From Stieleria tagensis (GTDB lineage: Bacteria > Planctomycetota > Planctomycetia > Pirellulales > Pirellulaceae), in the NCBI RefSeq assembly GCF_024129865.1, contig NZ_JAMYFE010000102.1:41252-105251 (forward strand): a DNA stretch of 64,000 nucleotides. Direction: 5' to 3'. Shown in pieces: positions 48,601-59,476 of this stretch. Positions within the stretch are counted from its first letter, which is position 1, and the number at the start of each line of letters is the position of its first letter. The position numbers and the translations under genes were made by a program. The notes beneath the pieces were generated by a model. It ran no database searches. It saw nothing but the letters and a program-made list of their open reading frames with translations, and was not told where the DNA came from.

Positions 48601-49276
48601 CCAGGCGATTCCAGCGGATCAACAACGGTTGTTCGCCAACCTGCTTAGTCGCGATGGCGACGGTGTGGAGGTGTTGGCCGGTTTGGTCGAGGGAGGCAAG
48701 TTACCGGCTGGAGTTTTGACCGATGCGTCGATCCGTCAACAATGGGAATTGATCGCCAGCGCGGACCAGCGGTCTCGGCTACAGTCGCTCGCAGAGAATG
48801 CCGCGCCGGTCGACCGGTCGCTGCTGGAAGTGGTTTCGCTGTTCACGGCCGAGTCTCAGCAACGGCCAGGAGATTCTGTGGCCGGACAAGCGGTTTTTAA
48901 AACCCAATGCGCAGCCTGCCATCAAGTCGCAGGCGTGGGGAAATCGGTCGGTCCGAACTTAGACGGGATCGGCATTCGCGGACTTGAGCGGATCATGGAA
49001 GACGTGCTGATGCCCAATCAAAACGTTGACATCGCCTTTCGTTCCAGCGTCATCCTGACGATCGATGGACAAGTCGTTTCGGGACTGGTCAAACGCGACG
49101 AAGGGGCACAAATCGTTGTCGTCACCAGTGAAGGCACCGAAGTGGCTATCGCCAAAGATGAAATCCAACGACGCAAAGAAGGCATGCTGTCACCGATGCC
49201 CACTAATTTTTCCACGACGATCAAACAGCAAGATCTGATGGACTTGGTCGCCTATCTGTTGTCACTGCGTGAATGA
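45686..49276 (+). CDS. PVC-type giant cytochrome c protein (beta-propeller, HEAT repeats, CxxCH)
   Basis: A 1196-residue secreted protein with a signal peptide ending near SFAQS and a Cys (C18) that could be a lipidation site. Residues about 55-420 form a sugar-dehydrogenase-like beta-propeller (GFEIQLFAAEPDIAKPMNMAFD, repeated DTDGDGKAD calcium-type loops). Residues 430-700 are HEAT-like helical repeats. A beta domain follows, and near the C-terminus there is a single haem c site, CAACH at 1075-1079, then GPNLDGIGIRG and the family ending TIDGQVVSGLVKR. The architecture is known mainly from planctomycetes and relatives. The substrate is unknown. Confidence 0.85.
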   Translation: MSCDLIPRLLIPLLMLGCTVAEPSFAQSPPEQTPLADEFAKHVRSTLPLSPDAERSGFRLPPGFEIQLFAAEPDIAKPMNMAFDMSGRLWVTSSEEYPLPADGPDPPRDTIKILEDTNGDGRADSVTTFADGLNIPIGLYPYRDGVICFSIPNILFLRDTDGDGKADQREVLYGPFDTSRDTHGMCNAFTRGFDGWLYACHGFNNQSTVSGSDGHVISMSSGNTFRMRLDGSRIENFSFGQVNPFGMAFDSLGDLFSADCHTKPVTLLMRGGYSPSFGAAHDGLGFVPPVMEHLHGSTAIGGLAIDQGSQFPTEFNSNAFGGNVMTGRINRNLITHDERVIAKQQPDFLVASDPWFRPVDLQFGPDGALYVADFYNRIIGHYEVPLDHPGRDRRRGRIWRITYHGDHAEQAADQSPVSTTIADFVGQLKSPNLVRRMMATDALVDRFGQSASREVRRMMETTDSPTATIQALWFLHRTGELTTDDLQLALDADQEILRVHAFRILGERKDVSADPVQRWFLVGLNDPSMTVVRVAAMAMCQHPDAAYVAPLLARLHDVDSDHSHLQHALRLALRSQLNQADRFQQATESIDSQDQAIIAAICLAIPETFAANYVVQHLDQLPQMTEPEFVTLAGFASRYADQQNVASLIEHCQRSSQDRRGLQAELLRAIASGQQQRGASQPLSSWNRWAEQLVRDNLQLDANGNLPDRNTPIIAWTFDPIGSTSGPKNLFQVTRRRTTAGGSDPLTLISSLPLGEGLTGVYRSGAFALPQQFQFYLAGHDGFPDQPAGGNNLVRVVAVDTGETLAQWPAPRSDIAQLVQWQSAEHGGRQASVEIVDADDGKAYAWIAAGEFSIPALNSNREIDRRIKAAELASEFSVTATRALFAELLQSSAEHPPQAKAFARATLTSDATAPRKALAESLGLSNLAGDLRNRISVWLSAGVDATSTKPLVDSAPPTEWLADAAGLLGEVVQAIPADQQRLFANLLSRDGDGVEVLAGLVEGGKLPAGVLTDASIRQQWELIASADQRSRLQSLAENAAPVDRSLLEVVSLFTAESQQRPGDSVAGQAVFKTQCAACHQVAGVGKSVGPNLDGIGIRGLERIMEDVLMPNQNVDIAFRSSVILTIDGQVVSGLVKRDEGAQIVVVTSEGTEVAIAKDEIQRRKEGMLSPMPTNFSTTIKQQDLMDLVAYLLSLRE

Positions 49277-49295
49277 CGGGCAACTTCAACGGCGC

Positions 49296-49372
49296 TGGTG
49301 TGGAGGATTTATCCGACTGCGGTGAGGGACTTCTGCAAAGCAGAAAGCCGGTCGGATAAATCCTCCACACCA
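49296..49372. repeat. 22-bp perfect inverted repeat with nested hairpin
   Basis: Arms at 49296-49317 and 49351-49372 are exact reverse complements; the 33-base loop contains a second hairpin TTCTGC-AAA-GCAGAA (49331-49345). It sits between two convergent genes. A bidirectional terminator is likely; a small non-autonomous mobile element is possible. Confidence 0.6.
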
Positions 49373-49403
49373 ACCCTCACGCCCGCGGATTCGATTCAGC
49401 CAC

Positions 49404-51221
49404 CTAGCGGCCGGGGCGGTAGGGATTGAACAGCAGGTAGTTCAGGTGACGGTACAGATCGCTGTCGGTTAGCAGATCGGCATGTTTGCCTTCGCCGGCC
49501 AGGTTGGGACCGTTTAGCAGGATCACGCGATCCGCCGCGCGCAAGGTTTGCAGTCGCCGCGGCAGCATCACGACGAGTGATCCGCTGTCGACCAGTTTCT
49601 TGATCGCCCGCAAGCAAGGGTCGTCGGCCAGATGGGCACTGGGTGCCGGTGGTTCACCGACCAACAAGATGGGCGGACGATGCAATAACGCACGGGCGAG
49701 TCCGATCGAATACGTGGCCTCCACCGACAGTGTGGTCTCACCGACCGATGCATAGGTGGCCAACCCATCGGGCAGTCGCTGGATTTGATCGTAGACGTCG
49801 ACTTCGCGCAGTGCGTCGACGATGTCTGCGTTTCCGATCGCACTGTCGGTGCCAGAGAGGTTTTCTTCGATCGTGCCGTCCCACAACGGTCCCGAGGGTT
49901 CGATCCACATCACGTTTTTCGAGAGCGACGCGGGGTGCACATCCAGCAGCTTCAAGCCGTCGATCCGGACCTCGCCACTGGCCGGTCGGCCGAAACCCAT
50001 CAGTAACTCGACCATTGCCTGCGGTGATACCGAATCTGTGCCCAGCAGGGTGACCAGTGAACGTGGCGTGAATTCGGTGGTGATGTGATTCAGGATTGCT
50101 TGGCCGTGAGAATCCAGCAACGTTACATCGCGAAAATCGACGCCTTCGCGCAGTCCCGCGAATCCGACCCGCTGTTCCGATGGCGTGGATTCGTCGCTTT
50201 GGCGTAGGTAGCTATACACCGCATCGCAGGCCGGACCACTGTTTCGCAGCATTCGGCTGAGTTGTTGTAAACGCCAGACTGCCGAGACGGCGCCCGCCAG
50301 GGACAGCCCCAGCACCACGGCCGAGGAGAGGCTGAGCCCGGTATCGCTTTCGAACAGGTTCAGCCCGAGCCCCAGGATCATCACCGCCGTGGCAGCCGCA
50401 GCGGCCAGGAACAGGATCGGCCAAACCCGACCGCGACGGGCGTCGTCGTCATCGAGTTTGTGGTACATCGCGTCCAATTCATGGCGGAACGACTGTTCGG
50501 CGATTCCCGCCGCTTGCAGCCGCGCCATTTTCGGTGCCTTGCCCACCAATTGAGACATTTGGGTCCGCATCTGCGGCAGTTCCCATTTGCCGGTTTCATC
50601 GATATCAACGCCACGAACGCTGCGGTGCAGCCGCCAGACCATCGCGCCACTGATCACTGCCAAGATGGCCAACCAGACATGGACCAAGAGCGCCACGGCC
50701 ATGCAACCGACCAACAGGATCACGCTGCGCGGTAGCGATCGATACCACAGGGACAGTCCTTTTTGCAGCAACGGCAGTTGTCGTCCGATCAACTTTTGCG
50801 CGCTGACCGATTGAGCGGCAGCGCCTTCGATCTCGGCGCGCCGCACGCTTTGCCGGAGCACTTTTTCGTGAAGTGATTTTACGATCGCCGAGGCCCGTTG
50901 ATCGGCCAGTCGGCGATGACGCCAGACCGCGAAGCAAAACGCAATTGCGATCGCAAATGCCAATGCGGTCAGTTGGGTCAACTGCGTCAGCGGCGGTTGG
51001 TCGATGAACGATGCCGGTAACGGCAGCGCTAGATGAGCCCCCAGCCGCGCGGGTGATCGTTCAAGTTCACCGGCTTCCAGCAGCACGGAAATTAAACCGA
51101 CCACCAGCACCATCGCCGGCACCAATGCCCCGGCAAGGAATGCCCAGAGCAGCGAGAATAACCGGCCGGGGTCGGATTCCGGTTCGTGACGGGCCGCCGA
51201 AAGAGTGCGAAATCGATTCAA
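49404..51221 (-). CDS. ABC transporter-like protein with inactive ATPase domain
   Basis: A 605-residue protein with an N-terminal membrane domain (helices near 25-50, 85-105, 165-195, 280-310) and a C-terminal region folded like an ABC ATPase. The catalytic motifs are gone. Walker A reads LLGTDSVSPQ (residues 392-401) with no Lys. The signature is LSVEATYSI instead of LSGGQ. Walker B is LLVGEPP with Gly522 in place of Asp, although E523 remains. The H-loop reads MLPRR. The overall shape, including SGEVRIDGLKL and IEENLSG, still follows the family. It is more likely regulatory or structural than a pump. Confidence 0.75.
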   Translation of the reverse strand: MNRFRTLSAARHEPESDPGRLFSLLWAFLAGALVPAMVLVVGLISVLLEAGELERSPARLGAHLALPLPASFIDQPPLTQLTQLTALAFAIAIAFCFAVWRHRRLADQRASAIVKSLHEKVLRQSVRRAEIEGAAAQSVSAQKLIGRQLPLLQKGLSLWYRSLPRSVILLVGCMAVALLVHVWLAILAVISGAMVWRLHRSVRGVDIDETGKWELPQMRTQMSQLVGKAPKMARLQAAGIAEQSFRHELDAMYHKLDDDDARRGRVWPILFLAAAAATAVMILGLGLNLFESDTGLSLSSAVVLGLSLAGAVSAVWRLQQLSRMLRNSGPACDAVYSYLRQSDESTPSEQRVGFAGLREGVDFRDVTLLDSHGQAILNHITTEFTPRSLVTLLGTDSVSPQAMVELLMGFGRPASGEVRIDGLKLLDVHPASLSKNVMWIEPSGPLWDGTIEENLSGTDSAIGNADIVDALREVDVYDQIQRLPDGLATYASVGETTLSVEATYSIGLARALLHRPPILLVGEPPAPSAHLADDPCLRAIKKLVDSGSLVVMLPRRLQTLRAADRVILLNGPNLAGEGKHADLLTDSDLYRHLNYLLFNPYRPGR

Positions 51222-51250
51222 AGCAACCGCTCCCCGATATTATTCGATGA

Positions 51251-53041
51251 CTAGGCTAAGTCGCGGTCCTCGAAAAGGAGCATTGCCAGCATCCAAATCG
51301 CCACCGCGAAACATACAAGATAGTTGAAAGCGCCGGCCAAGTAGATCCAGGGGACTTGGTTTCCGCTATCCATCGCACTTTGTACGTTAAAAATGTTCAG
51401 GTTCGGTACCACGACGGCGATCAAGTTGCCGAAAAAGCCGACCAATGGATTTTCACCTTGGGCCGATGCCACCAGCGGCTGCGTCAGGTTACCGATCACA
51501 TAGATTACCAGACACAGGATCAGGTTGGCCAATAGTGGCAATCGTGTTGCCAGCGCGACCGCGATCGCGGCGATCACCATCGTCTGCATGAAGTACAGCC
51601 CCAGCACGGGAACGGTCGACATGATTTCTTCGAACCCCATCTCCCAACTCGGTGTCGCCTGTGACGTTTCCCGGGCATCGTAGATCGGTTTGTAGGACAT
51701 CAGCACCAGTAGGAAGGCTCCGATGATGACAAACATCACGGCCACCGTCATCACAATCCCGGCGTACTTGCCCAGCAAAAAGGAACGTCGCGAAACCGGT
51801 TTGCTCAGCACGGTCAGTGCCGTTCGGCCTTCGATTTCTTCGCTGACCGATGTTCCCGCACTCCAGACCGCCTGGAACATCGCCAGCACCATGATCAGTG
51901 TCACGCTACTGTCTTTGAACATCCGGATGTCATCACCGAGCGTGTTAAACGGGTAGATCGAAAAGATGATCACACCGACCACGCCCATGATCAACAGGAT
52001 CAAATACAGCGTTTGCGCCATCTCGTTTTTGGCCGTCGACAATGACAGTGCCCAGACGCGTGGAGCGGCTTGGCGAAACGCAACCAATCCACTGAACAGA
52101 AAGAACACCACCACGCCGATACCAACGGCTTGGCTGATCTGGGGAATCCGGGGGATCGTCGTCATCGTGAAAACCACTGTCGCCGGATCTAATTCCCGGT
52201 TTTGAATGTGCAGTTTCGAGGAATCGCCCGGCAGCGGTGGCTGGTCACGGTCCTCGTATCGATATTCCAGTCGTTCACCGGCATCCACGCGTGTGGGGTT
52301 GCGGGTGAACTCTTTCACGCTCGCACCGTCGGCCAGGACAATCGTTTTGTCGGTTTCAATCGTCAGCCCCGACAGACTGGATAGGTCGTAGTCGATCGAT
52401 TGGGGGTGGAAAATGGCTTGGTCGGCGCTCGCATCGGGGTCGGCCCCGGGCACGATTAGCTCCACGCTGCGAGTGCCATCGCCGATTAAATTGACTTCAG
52501 GCAGAGCGCGGACAAACGCCAGGGGATCGTCGATCACGTAGGTCCCGGCAAGTCCGATCAAGGCCACAATGCCTGCGATCGACAACAAATACGGCACGAT
52601 TCCTTCGGACAGCATCTGGCCCCATTCTTCGCGCGTCCGGTACCAAACCCCGTAAACCACCGCAAATCCCATCACCAGCCCGATCAGCACCAGCGGCAAT
52701 ATCAACGTCTGGCCGTAGGCCTGGTTTGAAAAGACGAACTGGGAGCACAGCAGTGCCGCGATCACGACGCCGATCACCAGCGATGCGATCGTTCCGCGCC
52801 GCGGTGAATCTGCTAAATGGCCTAGCGGGGGCAGGAAAGAGAGCAGCGCCAGCACGCCGTAAAACAAGGCGGTTGCGGCGGCACCGATCAACAGCCCCAG
52901 TGAGATCGCATACAGCGGTGTCGCCCAAATCGGCAACCAGTCCGCCATCTGGCCGATTAACAACGGCGATGAAAGCAGGCTGGAGGGGTCAACCGAAACG
53001 GCAGAGAAAGCAGTGGAAGCCGAAAGCACAGACGAGGCCAT
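51251..53041 (-). CDS. ABC-2 type transporter permease
   Basis: About 596 residues from the ATG at 53041 (an extension to 53116 is possible). There are about a dozen hydrophobic helices in two groups, separated by a 150-residue periplasmic beta-rich domain (around 225-375). The C-terminal part (LSKPVSRRSFLLGKYAGIVMTVAVMF, then long helices) is typical of ABC-2 permeases. It is followed in the same direction by the inactive ABC protein (30 bases away). No intact ATPase is visible beside it, so the pair needs a partner elsewhere, or works without ATP hydrolysis by this subunit. Confidence 0.75.
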   Translation of the reverse strand: MASSVLSASTAFSAVSVDPSSLLSSPLLIGQMADWLPIWATPLYAISLGLLIGAAATALFYGVLALLSFLPPLGHLADSPRRGTIASLVIGVVIAALLCSQFVFSNQAYGQTLILPLVLIGLVMGFAVVYGVWYRTREEWGQMLSEGIVPYLLSIAGIVALIGLAGTYVIDDPLAFVRALPEVNLIGDGTRSVELIVPGADPDASADQAIFHPQSIDYDLSSLSGLTIETDKTIVLADGASVKEFTRNPTRVDAGERLEYRYEDRDQPPLPGDSSKLHIQNRELDPATVVFTMTTIPRIPQISQAVGIGVVVFFLFSGLVAFRQAAPRVWALSLSTAKNEMAQTLYLILLIMGVVGVIIFSIYPFNTLGDDIRMFKDSSVTLIMVLAMFQAVWSAGTSVSEEIEGRTALTVLSKPVSRRSFLLGKYAGIVMTVAVMFVIIGAFLLVLMSYKPIYDARETSQATPSWEMGFEEIMSTVPVLGLYFMQTMVIAAIAVALATRLPLLANLILCLVIYVIGNLTQPLVASAQGENPLVGFFGNLIAVVVPNLNIFNVQSAMDSGNQVPWIYLAGAFNYLVCFAVAIWMLAMLLFEDRDLA

Positions 53042-53311
53042 GAGTGGGACAGCAACGATGCGAATTGATGTAGTCAAAGGAAAGCAGATTCTTCCCGCCG
53101 AACCATCGCTACGCAATGAGTGTCAAAAAGGTTGCCTGCGGGCGATCACTTTCCTGCGAGAAATACCAATTGGCACTCAACGGCGTCTCTGGCAAATCAG
53201 CCGGCACGCGCGCTAGCGTCCGGTTTCCCAGACTTGGCGTTGTGAATGACCAGGAGCCGTCAGCTATCGCCCAACGGCTGATTGGGTGGGATTCATGCTC
53301 GCTGCAGCTGC

Positions 53312-53746
53312 CTATTGCAGCAGTGATTCCAGTTTGGCACGAATGGCGGCGGGAATTACGACTTTTTCTAAGCCGCCGCCGGGGTGGATGCGGCAGCAAA
53401 CCACCACGGTTGATCCGGATGCGACGGGGGCCGAGTCGCCCTCGGAGCCGCGACGAGAGAAATCAAATGAATACTGAACGCTGGAGCGGCCAATTTTGGA
53501 CACCGAAACGTCGATGTTCAGCAAATCTTCGAAGCGCACGGCGCTGGTGTAGTCGCAGCTTGCGCGGACCCGGGGCCAGGAAACGGCGTCGGGGTCCGAG
53601 CTTTGGTCCGGCAGAACGGGAATTTCGACCGAGCGGAGCATTTCATGCTCGGCCGACTCCATCCAAGGGAAAAACGCTGAAAAATGCGCAATTCCCGCAG
53701 CGTCAGTGTCTCGAAATTCCACTCGCCGGCCAGTGCGAAAGCTCAT
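53312..53746 (-). CDS. Acyl-CoA thioesterase, 4HBT/YbgC family
   Basis: A 144-residue hotdog-fold enzyme. The family active site is seen as the N-terminal FRDTDAAGIAHFSAFFPWMESAEHE, with the catalytic Asp at D15. The rest (DYTSAVRFEDLLNIDVSVSKIGRSS...) is a regular hotdog. It cleaves acyl-CoA thioesters. Its start overlaps the rpsR stop by one base, so it is translated with ribosomal protein S18. Confidence 0.85.
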   Translation of the reverse strand: MSFRTGRRVEFRDTDAAGIAHFSAFFPWMESAEHEMLRSVEIPVLPDQSSDPDAVSWPRVRASCDYTSAVRFEDLLNIDVSVSKIGRSSVQYSFDFSRRGSEGDSAPVASGSTVVVCCRIHPGGGLEKVVIPAAIRAKLESLLQ

Positions 53747-54024
53747 CAGTCACCCAGATAGGGCAGCAGAGCCATGTAGCGGGCGCGTTTGACCGCGGCG
53801 GTGACAGCGTGTTGGCTGACTGCGGTGCAACCGCTCTTGCGGCGACCGACGATACGGCCTTGGCGATTGATCATCTTTCGCAGCAGTTCGACGTCTTTGT
53901 AATCGACGTACATCGGCCGCGGGCGCTGGCCATCGACGAAGATCGGATCCTTTTTCTTGGCACGGGATCGGACGCGTGAACGTTTGCGGGCTCGGCTGCG
54001 CGAGCTCATTGGGCGGGCTGGCAT
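53746..54024 (-). CDS. rpsR: 30S ribosomal protein S18
   Basis: A 92-residue protein of the small ribosomal subunit. The core DPIFVDGQRPRPMYVDYKDV, LLRKMINRQGRIVGRRKSGC and HAVTAAVKRARYMALLPY matches S18 across bacteria. The Arg/Ser-rich N-terminal 25 residues are lineage-specific. ATG 54024 gives the usual length plus a short extension; the longer reading frame to 54387 has no protein-like content. It is divergent from fusA. Confidence 0.95.
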   Translation of the reverse strand: MPARPMSSRSRARKRSRVRSRAKKKDPIFVDGQRPRPMYVDYKDVELLRKMINRQGRIVGRRKSGCTAVSQHAVTAAVKRARYMALLPYLGD

Positions 54025-54500
54025 ACTTGTTGCTCTAAAAAGTGCTGCGGCGATCGGACGCAGGAAACTCGGTTTCTGCGGTCGGTGAGGCAGGAGCAGG
54101 TGCGGAAACGCTTTCCGCGTGCGGCTCATCGACTCGCCTAAGTCATGGGAAGCGGGGGAGTATGCCGCCGGAGGCGCTGGTCGGCAAGAGGAAAAGCCGG
54201 ACTCGATCGGGGAAAACGAATGGAAATAGCCGGCAACTGTTTCCGGCCGTGAGCCCGATTTGCCCTTTTCCCTCAGCCAAACCTTTGCCATATTTCCCGA
54301 AAATTTCCCTGCGCGACTCTCTCGACCTCCGTCGTCGATGCGGCGTCCGCCTCCCCCGTTGTACCGAGCATTCTGTCGGTGCCCCACAATACATTCGCTC
54401 CGACTCCACCCTCCTCGGTCTTTCTAACGAATTAGTTGATACGGATTGTAGTCCGTGTCCCGAGACGTCTTCGGTCGGTTGCGACAGCTAGGTGAATGAG
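54025..54500. other. 476-bp divergent promoter region, no gene seen
   Basis: This is the region between rpsR and fusA. I see no convincing gene. Just before fusA there is a small stem ACGGA-TTGTAG-TCCGT (54441-54456) and an AGGTGA ribosome site at 54490. Both translation genes probably have their promoters here. Confidence 0.4.
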
Positions 54501-56582
<2,082 letters not shown>

Positions 56583-56622
56583 TCCAGGTTCAGCCTGGGT
56601 TGCTGCTCAAGACAGCTTCATC

Positions 56623-56664
56623 ACCGCACGCTTCCGCTGTCACGCGGGAGGGTGCGGTTTTTTT
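56623..56664 (+). terminator. Rho-independent terminator after fusA
   Basis: ACCGCAC pairs with GTGCGGT (56623-56629 with 56652-56658). The inner CTTCCGC/GCGGGAG extends the stem, and seven T residues follow. This is a strong intrinsic terminator on the + strand. Confidence 0.85.
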
Positions 56665-56680
56665 ATTGCTGACGCCTGAT

Positions 56681-57745
56681 TCAGTCGATCGTCGCGGGAC
56701 TCGGTTGGCGACGAACATACTTGTGTTGGTTGAGTCCAACCAATTGGTAATTCTCGCGGAATTCGACCGTGTTCAGATTCTCGGTGTCGCACCAACATTC
56801 GGTACCGGGACAGGCCGCCGGGCGCTGCAACAAATTGAGCTGTTTGAAAACGTTTCCGATCGGTGTCTTGTAAGTTCCGCAGCGAGACACGTTGCCGTTG
56901 ATGTCGACGTAAACATAGTCGACACCCGCATAGCATTTGCCGGGCTGTTTCAAGTCGACCATGTGATCAAAATCGTGTTGCGAATAAAACACGTCGCGCA
57001 ACAGGGCGCGGTCGTCGTCGGAGTACGCTTCGGGATACTTTTCCTGGTCATGCCAGCCATGGAACGCTTGGACAAACACTTCCAATCCGACCGCTTCCAT
57101 TCTCGCTTTGTTGGCCCGCAATTCCGCCATCAACGGCGGCCAAGCGACCAACACAATCGCCAAATCGACGATCTGATTGATCTGCACCGCGGTCTCAATC
57201 CACTTGTCGACGTCCTTGATTTCCGTCGGATGGAAACTGCAGACCAGCGCCACGCGTGAGAGATCAAAGCCTTGGAATATTTTTTGGTATTGCGCGAAGC
57301 TAAAGGACAGGTTGGAAATCAGGTTGACCGCAAACGTGTTGTCGTGATTTGAAAGCCGCCGTGCGCCTTCGACGACAGTCTTGTTGATGAACGTTTCACC
57401 CCCAACGCCGATCCGAACATCCATCCTGAATGGAAGCTCGGCAAACCGATCGATCACACGCAGGTACTTCTCTTCGCTCCACTCGGCGACTTCCGGCGGG
57501 GCTTGCGCTGATGCGAGTCGTTTGCCGATCGACGAGAGTTTCCCCGCGATCTTGGACGGGCTGGTGATCCCTTGACCGATTCGCGTCAAGATCGGCAACG
57601 AGCCCGTGGCGCCGGACGTTTCACCCAGCGGTTGGTCCGTGACACAGTACTCGCAGTGATAATTGCAGGTGTCCCAGCCAGTTCCGAATCGTACCTTCAA
57701 ACGGGGATGGTCATTGAATTCGGACAAAACACTGGTTCCTCTCAC
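56681..57745 (-). CDS. Radical SAM protein
   Basis: A 354-residue enzyme (GTG start at 57745). The radical SAM cluster motif CNYHCEYC gives C27, C31, C34 for the [4Fe-4S] that cleaves SAM. A later Cys-rich region (GKCYAGVDYVYVDINGNVSRC, then CPGTECWC) looks like a SPASM-type auxiliary-cluster domain. Between them are barrel strands (VGGETFINK, CSFHPTEIKDVDKWIE). The product class is unknown. Such proteins modify peptides or mature sugars, and the position next to a flippase-like gene suggests the latter. Confidence 0.75.
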   Translation of the reverse strand: MRGTSVLSEFNDHPRLKVRFGTGWDTCNYHCEYCVTDQPLGETSGATGSLPILTRIGQGITSPSKIAGKLSSIGKRLASAQAPPEVAEWSEEKYLRVIDRFAELPFRMDVRIGVGGETFINKTVVEGARRLSNHDNTFAVNLISNLSFSFAQYQKIFQGFDLSRVALVCSFHPTEIKDVDKWIETAVQINQIVDLAIVLVAWPPLMAELRANKARMEAVGLEVFVQAFHGWHDQEKYPEAYSDDDRALLRDVFYSQHDFDHMVDLKQPGKCYAGVDYVYVDINGNVSRCGTYKTPIGNVFKQLNLLQRPAACPGTECWCDTENLNTVEFRENYQLVGLNQHKYVRRQPSPATID

Positions 57746-57859
57746 CGAGTCGCTGGTCCCCAGGCCTGAAAGAACAAGCCGCTGGGGAAGAACTAGAATT
57801 ATAGGCTAATTACCGTAGCGGCGTCTGCGGGGATCTAGGCATTCACGGATCATCCGAGG

Positions 57860-59290
57860 ATGCTGAACGATGCAGCAACAGTGGTCTGCGCGTTCTGTTC
57901 GCCCTTTTCCGGCCACCAGCTTTCATCGTCTGTGACCCGTCTGAAACAATTATTCCGATCTTTGGGGGTGGACCGCGCGGTGTCCTACGCGATGGCATCG
58001 CGTCTGTGGCAGATTCCGGCGGGGATGGTCACCACGTTGCTGATCGCCCTGTTCTTTGATCCCGCCGAGCAGGGGGTTTACTACCTGATCGTGACGCTGA
58101 CGGGGTTGCAAGCGCTGGCGGATGCGGGACTGATCAACACGCTGTTGCACGCGGCCAGTCACGAGGCGGCCGGATCGCGATTGGACCAACACGGTTTCTT
58201 TCGCGCCCGCTCGCGAGCGCGTGCGCGACTGGCGGGGATGTTGCGATTCGGAGTGTATTGGTTTCTCGCGGCCAGCGTGCTGTTGGTCGTTCTGGGCGGC
58301 ATTGCCGGCCTGGTGTTGTTCGCGCGGCAGGGGGTGATCGAACTGGCTGCTGCGCCGCTGTTGGTCGCCATGCTATTGGCCGGGATCGGGCTGCTGCTTT
58401 CGCCCTTGGTCGCGATTCTAGAGGGTTGCAATCAAGTTCATACGGTCAACCGATTTCGGCTCGGGCAAGTCATCTCGGGCAGTTTTGTGGTCTGGGCCTG
58501 TTTGGCGAGTGGTTTTGGTTTATGGGCCGCGGCCGCAGCGATCGCGACACAGCTGGCTTGGGAGCTCGGGTTGATTTTGATCCGCTACCGCAAATTTTTT
58601 GCACAGCTGATTCGAACTCGGCCGCAGCATTTTGATTGGCGACATGAAATCTGGCCGCTGCAATGGCGGATCGGTTTTCAGTCTGTCGTTCGTTACCTGG
58701 CGTTCCTGCCGATCTTGCCAGTGCTGTTTGATTCGCAGGGGCCCGAGGTCGCCGGACGCTATGGGATGACGTGGCAAGTGATCAGCAATCTGTTGATGGT
58801 TGCCTACGTCTACGTTCGCACACGGTCGCCCGAATTTGGTCGTTTGATTGCCGAAAATCGGCGTCCTGAATCGAATGCGGCTTTCCTGCGTGCGACGGTC
58901 GGGTCGACCGGTTTGTTGTTGATCATGTCCCTGGGGTTCTGCGCGGCGCTGGCGCTGCTGAACCAATTGAATCTGCCACTGGCGCAACAGATATCGGGGC
59001 GTTTTCTATCGCCGTTGACCTGTCTGTGTTTTGCGCTCGCAGTGCTGCCCATTCACACCACGCAGTGCTTCGCGCTTCATATTCGTTCTCAGCGTTTTGA
59101 TCCGATTTGGCGGGTGAATCTGCCAGCTTGCGGATCACTCGCTGTGCTCACTTTTTTTGCCGCCCGCGCCGGCGCTGTGGTCTGGATCGCCGCCGCCATG
59201 GGATTGGTGTTCAGTCTGTCAACGATCGCGCTGGCCGCCATGTGGAACTGGTATCGTGTGTACTTTGACAGCGCCGAACAGAGTGAGTGA
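57860..59290 (+). CDS. Polysaccharide/oligosaccharide flippase-like membrane protein
   Basis: A 476-residue protein with about twelve membrane helices, beginning near residue 40 (ASRLWQIPAGMVTTLLIALFF). The GVYYLIVTLTGLQALADAGLINTLL region and even helix spacing match the MOP (MATE/Wzx-like) exporter superfamily. It would move lipid-linked sugars or lipids across the cytoplasmic membrane. The start is uncertain because the first 40 residues are polar and unconserved-looking; ATG at 57860 is taken. Confidence 0.65.
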   Translation: MLNDAATVVCAFCSPFSGHQLSSSVTRLKQLFRSLGVDRAVSYAMASRLWQIPAGMVTTLLIALFFDPAEQGVYYLIVTLTGLQALADAGLINTLLHAASHEAAGSRLDQHGFFRARSRARARLAGMLRFGVYWFLAASVLLVVLGGIAGLVLFARQGVIELAAAPLLVAMLLAGIGLLLSPLVAILEGCNQVHTVNRFRLGQVISGSFVVWACLASGFGLWAAAAAIATQLAWELGLILIRYRKFFAQLIRTRPQHFDWRHEIWPLQWRIGFQSVVRYLAFLPILPVLFDSQGPEVAGRYGMTWQVISNLLMVAYVYVRTRSPEFGRLIAENRRPESNAAFLRATVGSTGLLLIMSLGFCAALALLNQLNLPLAQQISGRFLSPLTCLCFALAVLPIHTTQCFALHIRSQRFDPIWRVNLPACGSLAVLTFFAARAGAVVWIAAAMGLVFSLSTIALAAMWNWYRVYFDSAEQSE

Positions 59291-59476
59291 CGATTTTTCT
59301 TGCTGTTGAGGAGACAGGGCATCTCGGCAAGCAAGCGAAAACGGATTGAACAATGCCCCACGCAATCGCGCCGCCTCTAAACCTTGATGGCCGGGGTTGA
59401 TGAATGTTGCGTCAGGGGGAGATATGATGGTGGCCTGCTTCGCTGCCATCCTGCCTCTCGCCCGTTTTAGCCCGCT

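Noticed and set aside
53746..54387. Long form of S18 with a 121-residue N-terminal extension
   Set aside because: The extra part is not protein-like and S18 has a good start at 54024.
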